Assembly (NCBI GenBank): GCA_948875265.1
Contig: CAQRYF010000040.1
Span: 1 to 15,973 of the forward strand
Length of the DNA stretch: 15,973 nucleotides
Direction: 5' to 3'
DNA from: an uncultured Clostridia bacterium
GTDB lineage: Bacteria; Bacillota; Clostridia; TANB77; CAG-508
Under the pieces are notes generated by a model. That model made no database searches. It was not told the origin of the DNA and saw only the letters and a program-made list of their open reading frames with translations. Shown here one piece after another: positions 7,112 through 15,029 of this stretch. Position 1 is the first letter of the stretch; every line of letters starts with the position of its first letter. Both the position numbers and the translations under genes were made by a program.

Positions 7112-8479
7112 TTATTTATAATCTCTTCCTATAATTATTGTTACATCTACTTTACTAGAAGTTGATTGACTGTCTGATATACTTCCTACCCCTAGTGTTT
7201 CTTTTATACTTTTTAACAAAGTATCATTTACATTCTTTTTATCTATTATTGTTGTTTTTGCTGCCACATTAGTACTGCCTGTTCTTGATACTTTGAATCC
7301 AGCACCTTCTAATTCATTTACTGCTTCTTGTAATCTTTTACTCTCTCCACTACCATTTAATATTTCTATCTTTATGTCTGATTTACTTATAGCTGTTTTA
7401 CTTTCTCCTACTTTATTTGTTGTATTTTCTTCTGCACTGCTTTCCCCTTCTGTTGTTTGAACTATATCTCTATCTATAAATAGTTCTTGAACTAATTTTT
7501 TTGTTGCAGCTTTATCATGTACAAAAATCCATGTTCCACTTGTATTTTTATTAGTATTTGTTCCTGGTAATGTATCTGTTAATATATTTTCTGTATTAAA
7601 TTCTACTGCATATGGTATATAATCTTTTGCTACATTAAAATCTACATTTGTTATTACATATTCTTTTGCTACATCTAATATCTGACCAATCTTAAACATG
7701 TTCTCTACTTTTAAAGTTTGTTTTAATGTTTGCATAATAAATTCTCTTTGAGTTCTCATTCTTCCAGTATCATTATCACCATATTCTTCAGAATATGAGG
7801 TTCCATTATTGTTATGCCTAAATCTTACTAATTGTTCTGCTTTATCTCCATCTAGTAATTGTTCTCCTGCTTTTAAATGGATATGTAAATCTTGTGATGT
7901 ATCATCATAATCCATATTTATTGGTACATTAAACTTAACTCCACCTATAACATCTACTAATTTTATTAATGCTTCTGTTTTTACGACTACATAATATTCA
8001 ATGTTTAATCCTGTTATTTCATTAACAGCCTTTAAAGTTTCATCTGGTCTACTTTTTCTAGAATATAGTGCATTTATTTTTTCATATGCTGTTGCTCTTG
8101 AAGGATTTTTTCCTGTATATGTATCTCTTGGTATTGAAAGCAAAGTTGCCTTCTGAGTATTAGGGTTATATGATGCTACCATAATAGTATCTGTAAGTTC
8201 GACATTTTCTTGATCTGTACTAATTCCTAATATTAAAACTTTAAATTCTCCTAAATTCTTTTTAGTATATTCATCATGTCCTACAACTGTTGCTAGCATT
8301 CCACTTAAGCCCCATCCATTTTTGTAAACTTTATATGCAAAACAGCCTCCTGCTATTAATAATATAAGTAGAACTATTATCATTATCTTTTTCCAAGTCT
8401 TCATCTTTTTATTTTTATTTTTTTTATTAAATTTATCATTTTTCTCTTTACTTCTTTTGTTTGTTTTTCTATCTTCCAA
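7112..8479 (-). CDS. LytR-CpsA-Psr (LCP) wall-polymer ligase
   Basis: A 455-aa membrane protein of the LCP family, which transfers teichoic acid or capsule-type glycopolymers from lipid carriers onto peptidoglycan. It has a very basic cytoplasmic N-terminus, one membrane helix (about 31-48), an LCP domain (about 78-260), a Ser/Glu/Thr linker and a C-terminal LytR_C domain (about 357-452). Family residues visible include D97 in TDTIMVAS, R118 and D119 in SIPRDTY, R219 and R221 in RFRH, and D237, R240 and R242 in DTGRMRTQ. I place the start at a TTG (8477-8479), because AGGAGTGG sits 8 nt before it. The GTG at 8488 would have that AGGAG running into its own start codon. It has its own promoter (8508-8536) and is convergent with the carboxypeptidase, another wall gene. 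Confidence 0.9.
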   Translation of the reverse strand: MEDRKTNKRSKEKNDKFNKKNKNKKMKTWKKIMIIVLLILLIAGGCFAYKVYKNGWGLSGMLATVVGHDEYTKKNLGEFKVLILGISTDQENVELTDTIMVASYNPNTQKATLLSIPRDTYTGKNPSRATAYEKINALYSRKSRPDETLKAVNEITGLNIEYYVVVKTEALIKLVDVIGGVKFNVPINMDYDDTSQDLHIHLKAGEQLLDGDKAEQLVRFRHNNNGTSYSEEYGDNDTGRMRTQREFIMQTLKQTLKVENMFKIGQILDVAKEYVITNVDFNVAKDYIPYAVEFNTENILTDTLPGTNTNKNTSGTWIFVHDKAATKKLVQELFIDRDIVQTTEGESSAEENTTNKVGESKTAISKSDIKIEILNGSGESKRLQEAVNELEGAGFKVSRTGSTNVAAKTTIIDKKNVNDTLLKSIKETLGVGSISDSQSTSSKVDVTIIIGRDYK

Positions 8480-8507
8480 AATTACCACTCCTAAAATTCA
8501 TGCTATA

Positions 8508-8536
8508 AGTATAGCAAATATAATGTAAAAAGGCAA
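8508..8536 (-). promoter_or_regulatory. SigmaA promoter of the LCP gene, extended -10
   Basis: On the minus strand TTGCCT (8536-8531), a 17-bp spacer and TATACT (8513-8508) are seen, with TGC just before the -10 (extended -10). A short palindrome with 6-bp arms (8503-8508 and 8511-8516) overlaps the -10 and could be an operator half-site pair, but this is unproven. Confidence 0.65.
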
Positions 8537-8545
8537 CAAATAAAA

Positions 8546-8598
8546 ACAAATTTATAAAAAATTCATAATTTATTTTGATGAATATTATATAAATTTGT
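8546..8598 (-). terminator. AT-rich terminator after cvpA
   Basis: An outer perfect 11-bp stem (8546-8556 with 8588-8598) encloses an inner 6-bp stem (8561-8566 with 8578-8583). In the minus-strand RNA it is followed by UUUUUA (8545 downward). It begins 18 nt after the cvpA stop and lies just before the LCP promoter, separating the two units. The low G+C of the stem makes it weaker than the hairpin at 7076. Confidence 0.6.
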
Positions 8599-8615
8599 CT
8601 TATTTTTACTTCATA

Positions 8616-9227
8616 TTATTTAAAAAATATATTTAAAATATTGTTATTATACATGGATTTTCCTATATATGATTCATTTATATTTTGATGTAACGAATTT
8701 GTTGGCTTTATTGTTCCTGCAACACTTATTATTAATAAAATTACATATATTAATAACATCCCTCTTAAAATCCCATATAATATTCCTCCAATTTTATTAA
8801 ATTGATTAATAATTGGCAATTTTGATATAAAATTTGCAATTGCTGTTACAAAAATTAATCCTATTCTAACTCCTATAAATAATATTATCATTACTATTCC
8901 AGAGACAATATTAATTGATAATGCTCTTGATGTTTCTGGTAACATTCCATCTTTTGCACCTTCAATTAGATTATTTGTTATTCCATCATTTGAATTTAAG
9001 TTAATTACATCCCCTGTATTTTCTATTATTTTATTTTGAATCATTTCATCTATATTGGTAGAATTTATTATTATGTTTGATATTGGTCTATATAATATAA
9101 ATGTAACTATTATAGCTATTATAAATGCGAATAACTTTATTGCTAAGCAAACTAACCCTTTTCTATATCCTAAAAACACTGATATTGCTACTATTCCAAT
9201 TATTATTAGGTCTATTATTAGTCCCAT
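8616..9227 (-). CDS. cvpA: CvpA family membrane protein
   Basis: A 203-aa integral membrane protein of the CvpA family (named from colicin V production in E. coli). Its biochemical role in Firmicutes is unsettled, with links to envelope homeostasis. It opens with the family's typical first helix and turn (MGLIIDLIIIGIVAISVFLG then YRKGLV), has a second helix at about 30-48, an extracytoplasmic stretch, and two further helices (about 103-130 and 146-168) with the conserved GGILYGILRG phrase (about 147-156). A textbook AGGAGG precedes the ATG by 6 nt, inside the 9-bp gap after the DUF5711 gene, so the two are one operon. A terminator follows at 8546-8598. Confidence 0.87.
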   Translation of the reverse strand: MGLIIDLIIIGIVAISVFLGYRKGLVCLAIKLFAFIIAIIVTFILYRPISNIIINSTNIDEMIQNKIIENTGDVINLNSNDGITNNLIEGAKDGMLPETSRALSINIVSGIVMIILFIGVRIGLIFVTAIANFISKLPIINQFNKIGGILYGILRGMLLIYVILLIISVAGTIKPTNSLHQNINESYIGKSMYNNNILNIFFK

Positions 9228-9236
9228 AGTTTCCTC

Positions 9237-10415
9237 CTACAAATTTATAATCTCAATTTTATCTCTATAAATAATTCCTGCCATATTGTCTGATACAGCA
9301 ATATTTGTTATTTCCTGATTTGCAACATATCTTTTTACAAGCCAACCACTTGTATTTATAAATTCAACTTCTGTTCCTAAATTCAAGGCTATTATATCTC
9401 CATAAGTATAAATTTCCTTTGTCACTGAATCAGCTATATATTCTTTGGTATTCTTATTATCTATATTGATAATACTAACAAGTGAATCAGCTGTAAACAA
9501 TCCAGATGACTTTTCTTCTATTGAACATACACTGTTTGATAATTCTATAGATTGGAAAATTACCTTCTTCTTTTGATTATCTATAATTACATTATCTTTT
9601 TCATTTTCTATTACATGTATTGAGTCTGTATACATACAAACCAACTTATTTTTATCATGATATTTAACATCAACTATTAATTTATCATTTTCACTTTTAT
9701 ATGTGTTTTCTAAAGAATTTGTTGGGTCTGAGCTTGCTTTTTCAATTGATATTATTTTTATATTTGATTGTATCACAGTTCCCGATGTATCAACTTCAGC
9801 TATTGCTAAATGTTTATTATCATTTGATATTGCCACATCTGCTGCTCTTGTTGAAGAAAGGTATGTTTTAAATAATTCCTTTCCTTCAGGACTATACATT
9901 GCAATTACTGTCTTATAACTTGTATCCACTATTACCACTGCCACATATCCATTTTTATTAACATGAACTTGAGATATATTTCCTTCTATATTTGCTTCCC
10001 ATGATATATCTTTGTCTGTAATTAAGTATAATTTTTGTCCTTTTGACTCTGCAATCGCTAAAAATCTATTTGCGGAATCAAACAATGGATTTGATATTTG
10101 TACTTCAATTTCCTTTTCTTCATTACCTGTATTTCCATATATAGAAAATTTATTTTTATTTAAAATTCCTATATATTTATTAAATGCATAAATATTAAAA
10201 GTTTGAGATTCTTTTAAATCAATTGTTGTTACTTTATCTTGCATTACTTCTTTTCTAAATATATTTTTGTCTATCCATTCTCTAACCCCTCTATTATTAG
10301 CATATATTATAATAACTGATATAATTAATAGTATAACTAATATTAGTACAGTTGATATTATCAATTTCTTTTTATTTAACTTCTTTTCCTGTGTTTCAAT
10401 CCAAAAATCCTTCAT
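9237..10415 (-). CDS. DUF5711 family membrane-anchored beta-propeller-like protein
   Basis: A 392-aa protein best matched to DUF5711, a family I know mainly from Clostridia and which has no assigned function. A charged N-terminus, one membrane helix (about 20-40) and a large domain outside the membrane (about 60-392) are visible. That domain is built of repeated beta-rich units with phrases such as SNPLFDSANRFLAIAESKG, VHVNKNGYVAVVIVD and ISNDNKHLAIAEVDTSG, the cadence of a beta-propeller with about seven blades. AAGGAGA precedes the ATG by 8 nt. It lies directly upstream of cvpA, 9 bp away, and is driven by the promoter at 10446-10474. The fold assignment rests on repeat rhythm only; the pairing with cvpA suggests a joint membrane function. 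Confidence 0.75.
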   Translation of the reverse strand: MKDFWIETQEKKLNKKKLIISTVLILVILLIISVIIIYANNRGVREWIDKNIFRKEVMQDKVTTIDLKESQTFNIYAFNKYIGILNKNKFSIYGNTGNEEKEIEVQISNPLFDSANRFLAIAESKGQKLYLITDKDISWEANIEGNISQVHVNKNGYVAVVIVDTSYKTVIAMYSPEGKELFKTYLSSTRAADVAISNDNKHLAIAEVDTSGTVIQSNIKIISIEKASSDPTNSLENTYKSENDKLIVDVKYHDKNKLVCMYTDSIHVIENEKDNVIIDNQKKKVIFQSIELSNSVCSIEEKSSGLFTADSLVSIINIDNKNTKEYIADSVTKEIYTYGDIIALNLGTEVEFINTSGWLVKRYVANQEITNIAVSDNMAGIIYRDKIEIINL

Positions 10416-10445
10416 AGCATTCTCTCCTTGTCTTTTGTTAGTTAA

Positions 10446-10474
10446 GTTATATCAGTTTTTAATATTTTTTTCAA
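10446..10474 (-). promoter_or_regulatory. SigmaA promoter of the DUF5711-cvpA operon
   Basis: On the minus strand TTGAAA (10474-10469), a 17-bp spacer and TATAAC (10451-10446) are seen, with TGA immediately upstream of the -10 (extended -10). It lies about 30 bp before the DUF5711 start codon and just after the ykvI terminator. Confidence 0.65.
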
Positions 10475-10486
10475 TAAAATAGCTAA

Positions 10487-10534
10487 AAAAAGTATAAATA
10501 ATAAAAAATAAACTTTTTGTTATTTATACTTTTT
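10487..10534 (-). terminator. Terminator after the ykvI-type gene
   Basis: A perfect 15-bp inverted repeat (10487-10501 with 10520-10534) and an 18-nt loop begin 5 nt after the stop codon of the transporter gene. In minus-strand RNA the 3' arm runs into seven U residues. The stem has only one G-C pair per arm, so efficiency is uncertain, but it sits exactly between the two transcription units. Confidence 0.65.
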
Positions 10535-10538
10535 AAAA

Positions 10539-11570
10539 TTAAAATAAAACTATTATTTTTATTATCTGAAGTAATCCTAAATATCCGAAAATAGGATATA
10601 ATAAATTTATTAAATTTGAAAAGCCAACTTTTGATACTATAACAGAAATTATGCACATTATTACAGCAATTTGTGTATAACTTTTTTTATTTCTAGTTAC
10701 ATTTTGTAAAAAACTTGTTCCAAGTGATATTGCTGTCGTAAATATTGATCCTAAAATAATCATTCCATAAAATGCTCTTAATCCTTTTACCATATTTGAT
10801 ACAACATAAACTGCTGGCATTTCTAATTTAGTTATATCTACATCAACTCTTATTAATAACAAAAATACCATAATTGATAGAATTATTATAATTATTACAC
10901 TTATTATAGATATCCATGCTATTTGTTTTCTTGTTTTTATAAAATCTTTTAAAGTTATTAATACTGGAATCAAAAGAATACTATTATAACTAGCATACAA
11001 TAATCCACTTATAAGTGAACTGCCATTATTTATTTGAACTAGATAATGATCTAATTTGTATATATTGATATCTTTAATATTTATAATACCAATAATAATC
11101 ATCGATGTAATTAGTATCGGAATTATAAATTCATTTACTTTTATTACTCCCTTTGTACTTGTAATAAATATTATAAAGCATAATATGGCTAAAATGCTAC
11201 TTCCTAACATACTATTTATTCCAAATTCCTGTTCAAAATATGCACCAAATCCAGCTATCATTATAAAAAATGTTATTAAAATAAATATGTTTATTACTAA
11301 ATTAATAATAGATTTTATATTAAAATATTCATTCTTACTCTTTTTCTTAATTAATATATCTAAAAAATTTTTATAGTTCCTTGTTTCATATTTTTTTATA
11401 ATTATTAATGTTTTGTATATGACAACCCCTATTGCTATACTTGAAATAAGTATACCAAATAATCCTTTTAATCCATATGAAAAAAAGAATAGATACATTT
11501 CTTGACCAGAAGCAAATCCTGCTCCTATCAATGTTCCAATTATAACAAATACTACTTTTAAAATATTCAT
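10539..11570 (-). CDS. ykvI: YkvI family membrane transporter
   Basis: A 343-aa polytopic membrane protein of the YkvI family, uncharacterised transporters related to the APC superfamily; the substrate is unknown. The N-terminus carries the family signature FVIIGTLIGAGFASGQEM (about residues 8-25), an unwound-helix motif typical of such transporters. About ten hydrophobic helices follow, and the length is usual for the family. The ATG has a GGGG 8-11 nt upstream, and that GGGG lies in the 3' arm of a hairpin (11573-11602) that looks like a terminator and ends 3 nt before the start codon. The gene either depends on readthrough past this hairpin or is controlled by it. It stands alone between two terminator-like structures. 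Confidence 0.82.
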   Translation of the reverse strand: MNILKVVFVIIGTLIGAGFASGQEMYLFFFSYGLKGLFGILISSIAIGVVIYKTLIIIKKYETRNYKNFLDILIKKKSKNEYFNIKSIINLVINIFILITFFIMIAGFGAYFEQEFGINSMLGSSILAILCFIIFITSTKGVIKVNEFIIPILITSMIIIGIINIKDINIYKLDHYLVQINNGSSLISGLLYASYNSILLIPVLITLKDFIKTRKQIAWISIISVIIIIILSIMVFLLLIRVDVDITKLEMPAVYVVSNMVKGLRAFYGMIILGSIFTTAISLGTSFLQNVTRNKKSYTQIAVIMCIISVIVSKVGFSNLINLLYPIFGYLGLLQIIKIIVLF

Positions 11571-11572
11571 AT

Positions 11573-11602
11573 AAAAACCCCATATTATTTTATGGGGTTT
11601 TT
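11573..11602 (-). terminator. Terminator of the ABC operon, abutting ykvI
   Basis: A perfect 12-bp stem (11573-11584 with 11591-11602) and a 6-nt loop contain four G-C pairs. In minus-strand RNA the 3' arm ends in five U residues. It begins 11 nt after the GldG-type gene's stop and ends 3 nt before the ykvI start codon. Its GGGG is the only candidate ribosome binding site for ykvI, so it could also work as an attenuator. Confidence 0.8.
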
Positions 11603-11613
11603 ATGTTTTTATT

Positions 11614-13116
11614 CTATTTTTTTCTTCTTCTAATTTGCCAAATAACCACTCCTGCTATGATTATTAATACTGGAACTACAAATATAACAACCCTTATTAT
11701 TGTATCTTGTTCTTCTGTTGCTGTATATGTTATTGTTCCTGTATTCTTTCTTGCTGTAATATCTTCTTCTCTATCTACTAAATATGATATTGAATTTAGT
11801 GGTAAATCTTTATTATAAGCTAATTGTATTGCTCCATATTGTGAATTTTGGCTTAATTGATAATCTGATATAAAATAATTTTCTCCATATATTATCAATT
11901 TTGATACTATTGCTTTTTCTCCAGTTTCTTCATTTTCCTCTTTTATTGTTTTATCTAATTGAGTTCCTACTACAAATGTTCCTTTTTCTTCATCTTCTGT
12001 AGCTGAAGATGATTGATTATTAAAATTCGTTCTAAAATATGAATCTTCACTAGTTACTAGTAAATCTGTTTGGTCTACTTTTAATTCTTCTAATTTATCT
12101 GTATCTATATTAATCTTTGTTGCATTTACAAATATTACACCTGTTGTATTGTGTAAATCTTTTGTAACAGTTGTATCTTTAATTTCTGGAATTATTAAAT
12201 CTGGTGAATCGCTTACCATTTTAGACGAGTCTGTCTCTCTTATTATTCCTATATTAAATGGATTCACTCCATATAATGATAATATTTTATTTACATTTGG
12301 CATATCTACTTGTTTAGTTACTGCTGCATTTAACCATAATATATTTTTTCCTGAATTAATATAATCAATAATTGAATTTGTTGCAACATCATCAAAATCC
12401 TTAGATGGTGTTGTTATAACTAGTGTATCACAATCTTCTGGTATTTTTCCTGTAGATAAAATATTTAATGTTTCTATTTCATTAATTTCATTTGCTAAAT
12501 ACATATTTAAATAATTCATATTTCCATTCAAAGAGAATTCACTGTATCCTTCAAGGAAATATACTTTTGGTACTTTATTAGATGTCACTGAAATAATTGC
12601 ACTTGTTAATTTCTCTTCTGCAATACTTATTGTTTCATATGTTGATGTGTCATATGTTACTAAATCATTTTCTGTTAATACCTTTGATTTATCTCCACAT
12701 TCAACTATTATCCCTTCAGTTCCACTTTCTATTCCATATTTAGTAGCTAAATCAGGTCTGTTATTAATATCAACCGCTTCTACATTGATTTTCTCGTTCA
12801 CCTTTTTATATTGTTTTGCTAAATCTAAATTAGTATTATCATCTGTATATCCTATGAAATACACATTTACATCTTTATCAATATTTTTAACTCTATCTTT
12901 ACTTTCATCTGTCAAAGTATACAGTTTTTCTTGACTAAAATCTATAGGTGTTAACTCTAATTTTTGCATTCCAAGATTTATAAGAATAAATATCGCTATT
13001 ATAACTGCTATTAATATAAAAGTTTTAGTTCCATTAATTAACCATTTCTTCTTTATTATTTCAACAAACTTACTTGTTTTATTTTCTTTTTTCTCTTTTT
13101 TAACTTTTTCCTTCAC
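11614..13116 (-). CDS. GldG-like protein of an ABC exporter
   Basis: A 500-aa protein of the GldG/DUF4350-like family (ABC-type auxiliary transport protein). It has a basic N-terminus, a membrane helix (about 32-49), then the family entry phrase DFSQEKLYTLTDESKDRV (about 59-76). A large extracytoplasmic domain of alpha/beta type (about 80-465) follows, and a C-terminal helix (about 475-493) ends in RRRKK. The start is GTG with AGGAGG 7 nt upstream. It follows the permease gene by 13 bp. In Bacteroidetes GldA, GldF and GldG support gliding. In Firmicutes this trio is not tied to gliding, and the substrate is unknown. The hairpin at 11573-11602 ends the operon. Confidence 0.85.
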   Translation of the reverse strand: MKEKVKKEKKENKTSKFVEIIKKKWLINGTKTFILIAVIIAIFILINLGMQKLELTPIDFSQEKLYTLTDESKDRVKNIDKDVNVYFIGYTDDNTNLDLAKQYKKVNEKINVEAVDINNRPDLATKYGIESGTEGIIVECGDKSKVLTENDLVTYDTSTYETISIAEEKLTSAIISVTSNKVPKVYFLEGYSEFSLNGNMNYLNMYLANEINEIETLNILSTGKIPEDCDTLVITTPSKDFDDVATNSIIDYINSGKNILWLNAAVTKQVDMPNVNKILSLYGVNPFNIGIIRETDSSKMVSDSPDLIIPEIKDTTVTKDLHNTTGVIFVNATKINIDTDKLEELKVDQTDLLVTSEDSYFRTNFNNQSSSATEDEEKGTFVVGTQLDKTIKEENEETGEKAIVSKLIIYGENYFISDYQLSQNSQYGAIQLAYNKDLPLNSISYLVDREEDITARKNTGTITYTATEEQDTIIRVVIFVVPVLIIIAGVVIWQIRRRKK

Positions 13117-13129
13117 TCTCTATCCCCTC

Positions 13130-13810
13130 CTATCTTACACTTTTTCTTCTTTGCATAATTATTATTGTAAGCAAAATACACATTACTGTAAATGCTAAAA
13201 ATGTTACTGTATCTGCTATATCAATTTGGCCTGATGGGAATTTAGTAAACATATTAATTAATGAAAAGTTTGTAAATATACTACTAAATTGTGGTAAAAA
13301 CCATGTTAATATAAAAAATCCTATAGTTATTACCCCTGCTATTATTTGATTTTCAGTAATACTTGAAGCAAGTATTCCAAATGATATGTATGACATTGCT
13401 AATAGTAAAAACCCTAACAATGTTATTAAAGCTGTTGTAATATGTGGAGTTCCAAAGAAGCTTAATATTCCAAAATACATTAAGGTACAAATTTCAGTTA
13501 TAACTACAATTAATGTTGCTGCAATAAACTTACCTAAAACCACTTTTGTTATACTAAGTGGAGATGTAAGCAATAATTGCTCTGTTCCTGTTTTTCTCTC
13601 TTCTGCTATAGATCTCATTGTAAGAATTGGAATTATAAATGTTAATATTGTAGCTCCTGAATAAAATATGTATTCAAAATTTGTACTGCTATAATTGAAC
13701 ACATCTGTATAAAAAAATATACTAAACATTATTAAAAACAATCCTATAAATACATATCCAACTGGTGAAAGAAAATATGATTTAAATTCTTTTTTTACAA
13801 CTGCCCACAT
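13130..13810 (-). CDS. ABC-2 type permease, GldF-like
   Basis: A 226-aa membrane subunit of an ABC exporter. Six hydrophobic segments are visible at about 16-34, 48-66, 92-114, 125-150, 156-172 and 200-219. The cytoplasmic phrase RSIAEERKTGTEQLLLTSP (about 66-84) is the characteristic ABC-2 coupling region. The N-terminus (MWAVVKKEFKSYFLSPVGYV) matches GldF-type permeases. Its ATG overlaps the ATPase stop codon by one base (TAATG), and its AAGGAGG ribosome binding site lies in the ATPase 3' end, a classic coupled arrangement. It works with the ATPase (13810-14751) and the GldG-like protein. The substrate cannot be read from the sequence. Confidence 0.9.
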   Translation of the reverse strand: MWAVVKKEFKSYFLSPVGYVFIGLFLIMFSIFFYTDVFNYSSTNFEYIFYSGATILTFIIPILTMRSIAEERKTGTEQLLLTSPLSITKVVLGKFIAATLIVVITEICTLMYFGILSFFGTPHITTALITLLGFLLLAMSYISFGILASSITENQIIAGVITIGFFILTWFLPQFSSIFTNFSLINMFTKFPSGQIDIADTVTFLAFTVMCILLTIIIMQRRKSVR

Positions 13811-14751
13811 TATTTATTACCTCCTTCAATTAACTTCATAAAAGCATCTTCTAATGAGCTATCTGCTTTTTTCATTTCAAATATCGTTATATCTTCTTTT
13901 GCAAATTCAGCAAAAATAGTCTTTCTTAAATCCACTTCTCCATTTGCTTCAATCATATATTGAGTTGTTCCATCATCATTTTTTGTAATTAGTTTTATTT
14001 TTTTAATGTCTTGTATCTTATCTTTTATAGTTTCAATTTTGTTTTGTGAATCTTCTATAGTTACATATATACAATTATTATTAGTAACCTTATTTTCTAA
14101 ATTCTCTGGTGTATCAATTGCAACTATTTTCCCTTTATTTATAATAATCACCTTGTTACAAATTTGACTAACTTCTGATAATATATGAGAACTTAAAATA
14201 ATAGTATGTGTTTTGCCTAATTCCTTTATTAAATTCCTTATTTCTGTGATTTGTTTTGGATCAAGCCCAACTGTTGGTTCATCTAAAATTAATATTTTAG
14301 GTTCTCCCACTAAAGCTCCTGCCATACTAACTCTTTGTTTATAACCCCTAGACAAGTTTTTAATTAGTTTACTCTCAACATCTTTCAAACCTGTTTGTTC
14401 AATAATCTCTTTAACTTTTTGTTTTCTTTCTTTCCTATTCACATTTTTTATCTCTGCCATATATGTTACAAATTCTCTAACTGTTAAATCTGTATAAAGA
14501 GGTACTCCCTCTGGCATATAGCCAATCTCTTTTTTAGCCTTTTTAGGTCTTTTTAACATGTCATATCCATCTACTATCACATCACCACTAGTTTGTTCTA
14601 TAAAACCCGTAATAATATTCATAGTTGTACTTTTTCCTGCACCATTAGGTCCAAGTAGTCCTACTATCTCCCCATCATTAATGGTAAAGCTAATATCTTC
14701 TACGGCTATAGCCTTTCCATACTTTTTTGTAACATTTTTTAACTCTATCAC
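13810..14751 (-). CDS. ABC exporter ATP-binding protein, GldA-like
   Basis: A 313-aa ATPase that powers the ABC-2 exporter with the next two genes. It has Walker A GPNGAGKST (34-42), a signature LSRGYKQR (133-140) in place of LSGGQ, Walker B ILILDEP (153-159) and the switch histidine in SSHIL (H189). The Q-loop region reads IGYMPEGVPLY, with Glu replacing Gln, as in GldA-type ATPases. A variable C-terminal domain (about 210-313) follows. I place the start at a GTG (14749-14751), giving MIELKNVTKKYG, because AAGGAGG lies 8 nt upstream. An in-frame TTG at 14775 has no ribosome binding site and would bury that signal inside the gene. A TATAAT occurs upstream on the minus strand (14813-14818), with no clear -35. 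Confidence 0.92.
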   Translation of the reverse strand: MIELKNVTKKYGKAIAVEDISFTINDGEIVGLLGPNGAGKSTTMNIITGFIEQTSGDVIVDGYDMLKRPKKAKKEIGYMPEGVPLYTDLTVREFVTYMAEIKNVNRKERKQKVKEIIEQTGLKDVESKLIKNLSRGYKQRVSMAGALVGEPKILILDEPTVGLDPKQITEIRNLIKELGKTHTIILSSHILSEVSQICNKVIIINKGKIVAIDTPENLENKVTNNNCIYVTIEDSQNKIETIKDKIQDIKKIKLITKNDDGTTQYMIEANGEVDLRKTIFAEFAKEDITIFEMKKADSSLEDAFMKLIEGGNK

Positions 14752-14848
14752 AAAAAATTCCTCCTTTTTATTCAATCAAACTATTAACTGATAAACATAC
14801 TATCATTTTATCATTATAAAGTAAAGCAATTCACAAAAAATTCACATT

Positions 14849-14888
14849 GTGTCCTAGTGTCCTATTGGGGACGTTTCTTAATGGGACA
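14849..14888. repeat. REP-like palindromic repeat
   Basis: Two tandem copies of GTGTCCTA (14849-14864) run into a hairpin. Arms 14858-14866 and 14880-14888 pair over 9 positions with one G-T, around a loop containing GGGGACGTTTC. The G+C content stands out sharply from its surroundings. The TGTCC / GGGGACGTTTC / GGGACA vocabulary is, from memory, that of intergenic repeats in Clostridia and relatives that go with Y1-type (REP-associated) transposases. No such transposase lies in the window. Confidence 0.55.
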
Positions 14889-15029
14889 TTTATATCTATT
14901 TATAAAATGTCTTTTAATTTTTCCTTTTATCTATGACATAATCCATAAATTACCGAATATTATGAATTATATAAAATACATTTATTAAAATTAAAATTTG
15001 TAGTCTAAAATAAGAAACGAGGTTTTAAA

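Noticed and set aside
11056..11376. A 106-codon plus-strand frame within the YkvI-type gene.
   Set aside because: It is the antisense of a well-supported membrane transporter; the hydrophobic look mirrors the transporter's helices.
11614..14751. A bacteriocin or lantibiotic immunity/export locus.
   Set aside because: The ABC trio resembles GldA/F/G, and no precursor peptide or modification gene was seen nearby.
14889..15029. A manganese (yybP-ykoY) riboswitch before the Gdt1-type gene.
   Set aside because: The family makes it plausible, but I could not find the conserved loops of that riboswitch in this AT-rich leader.
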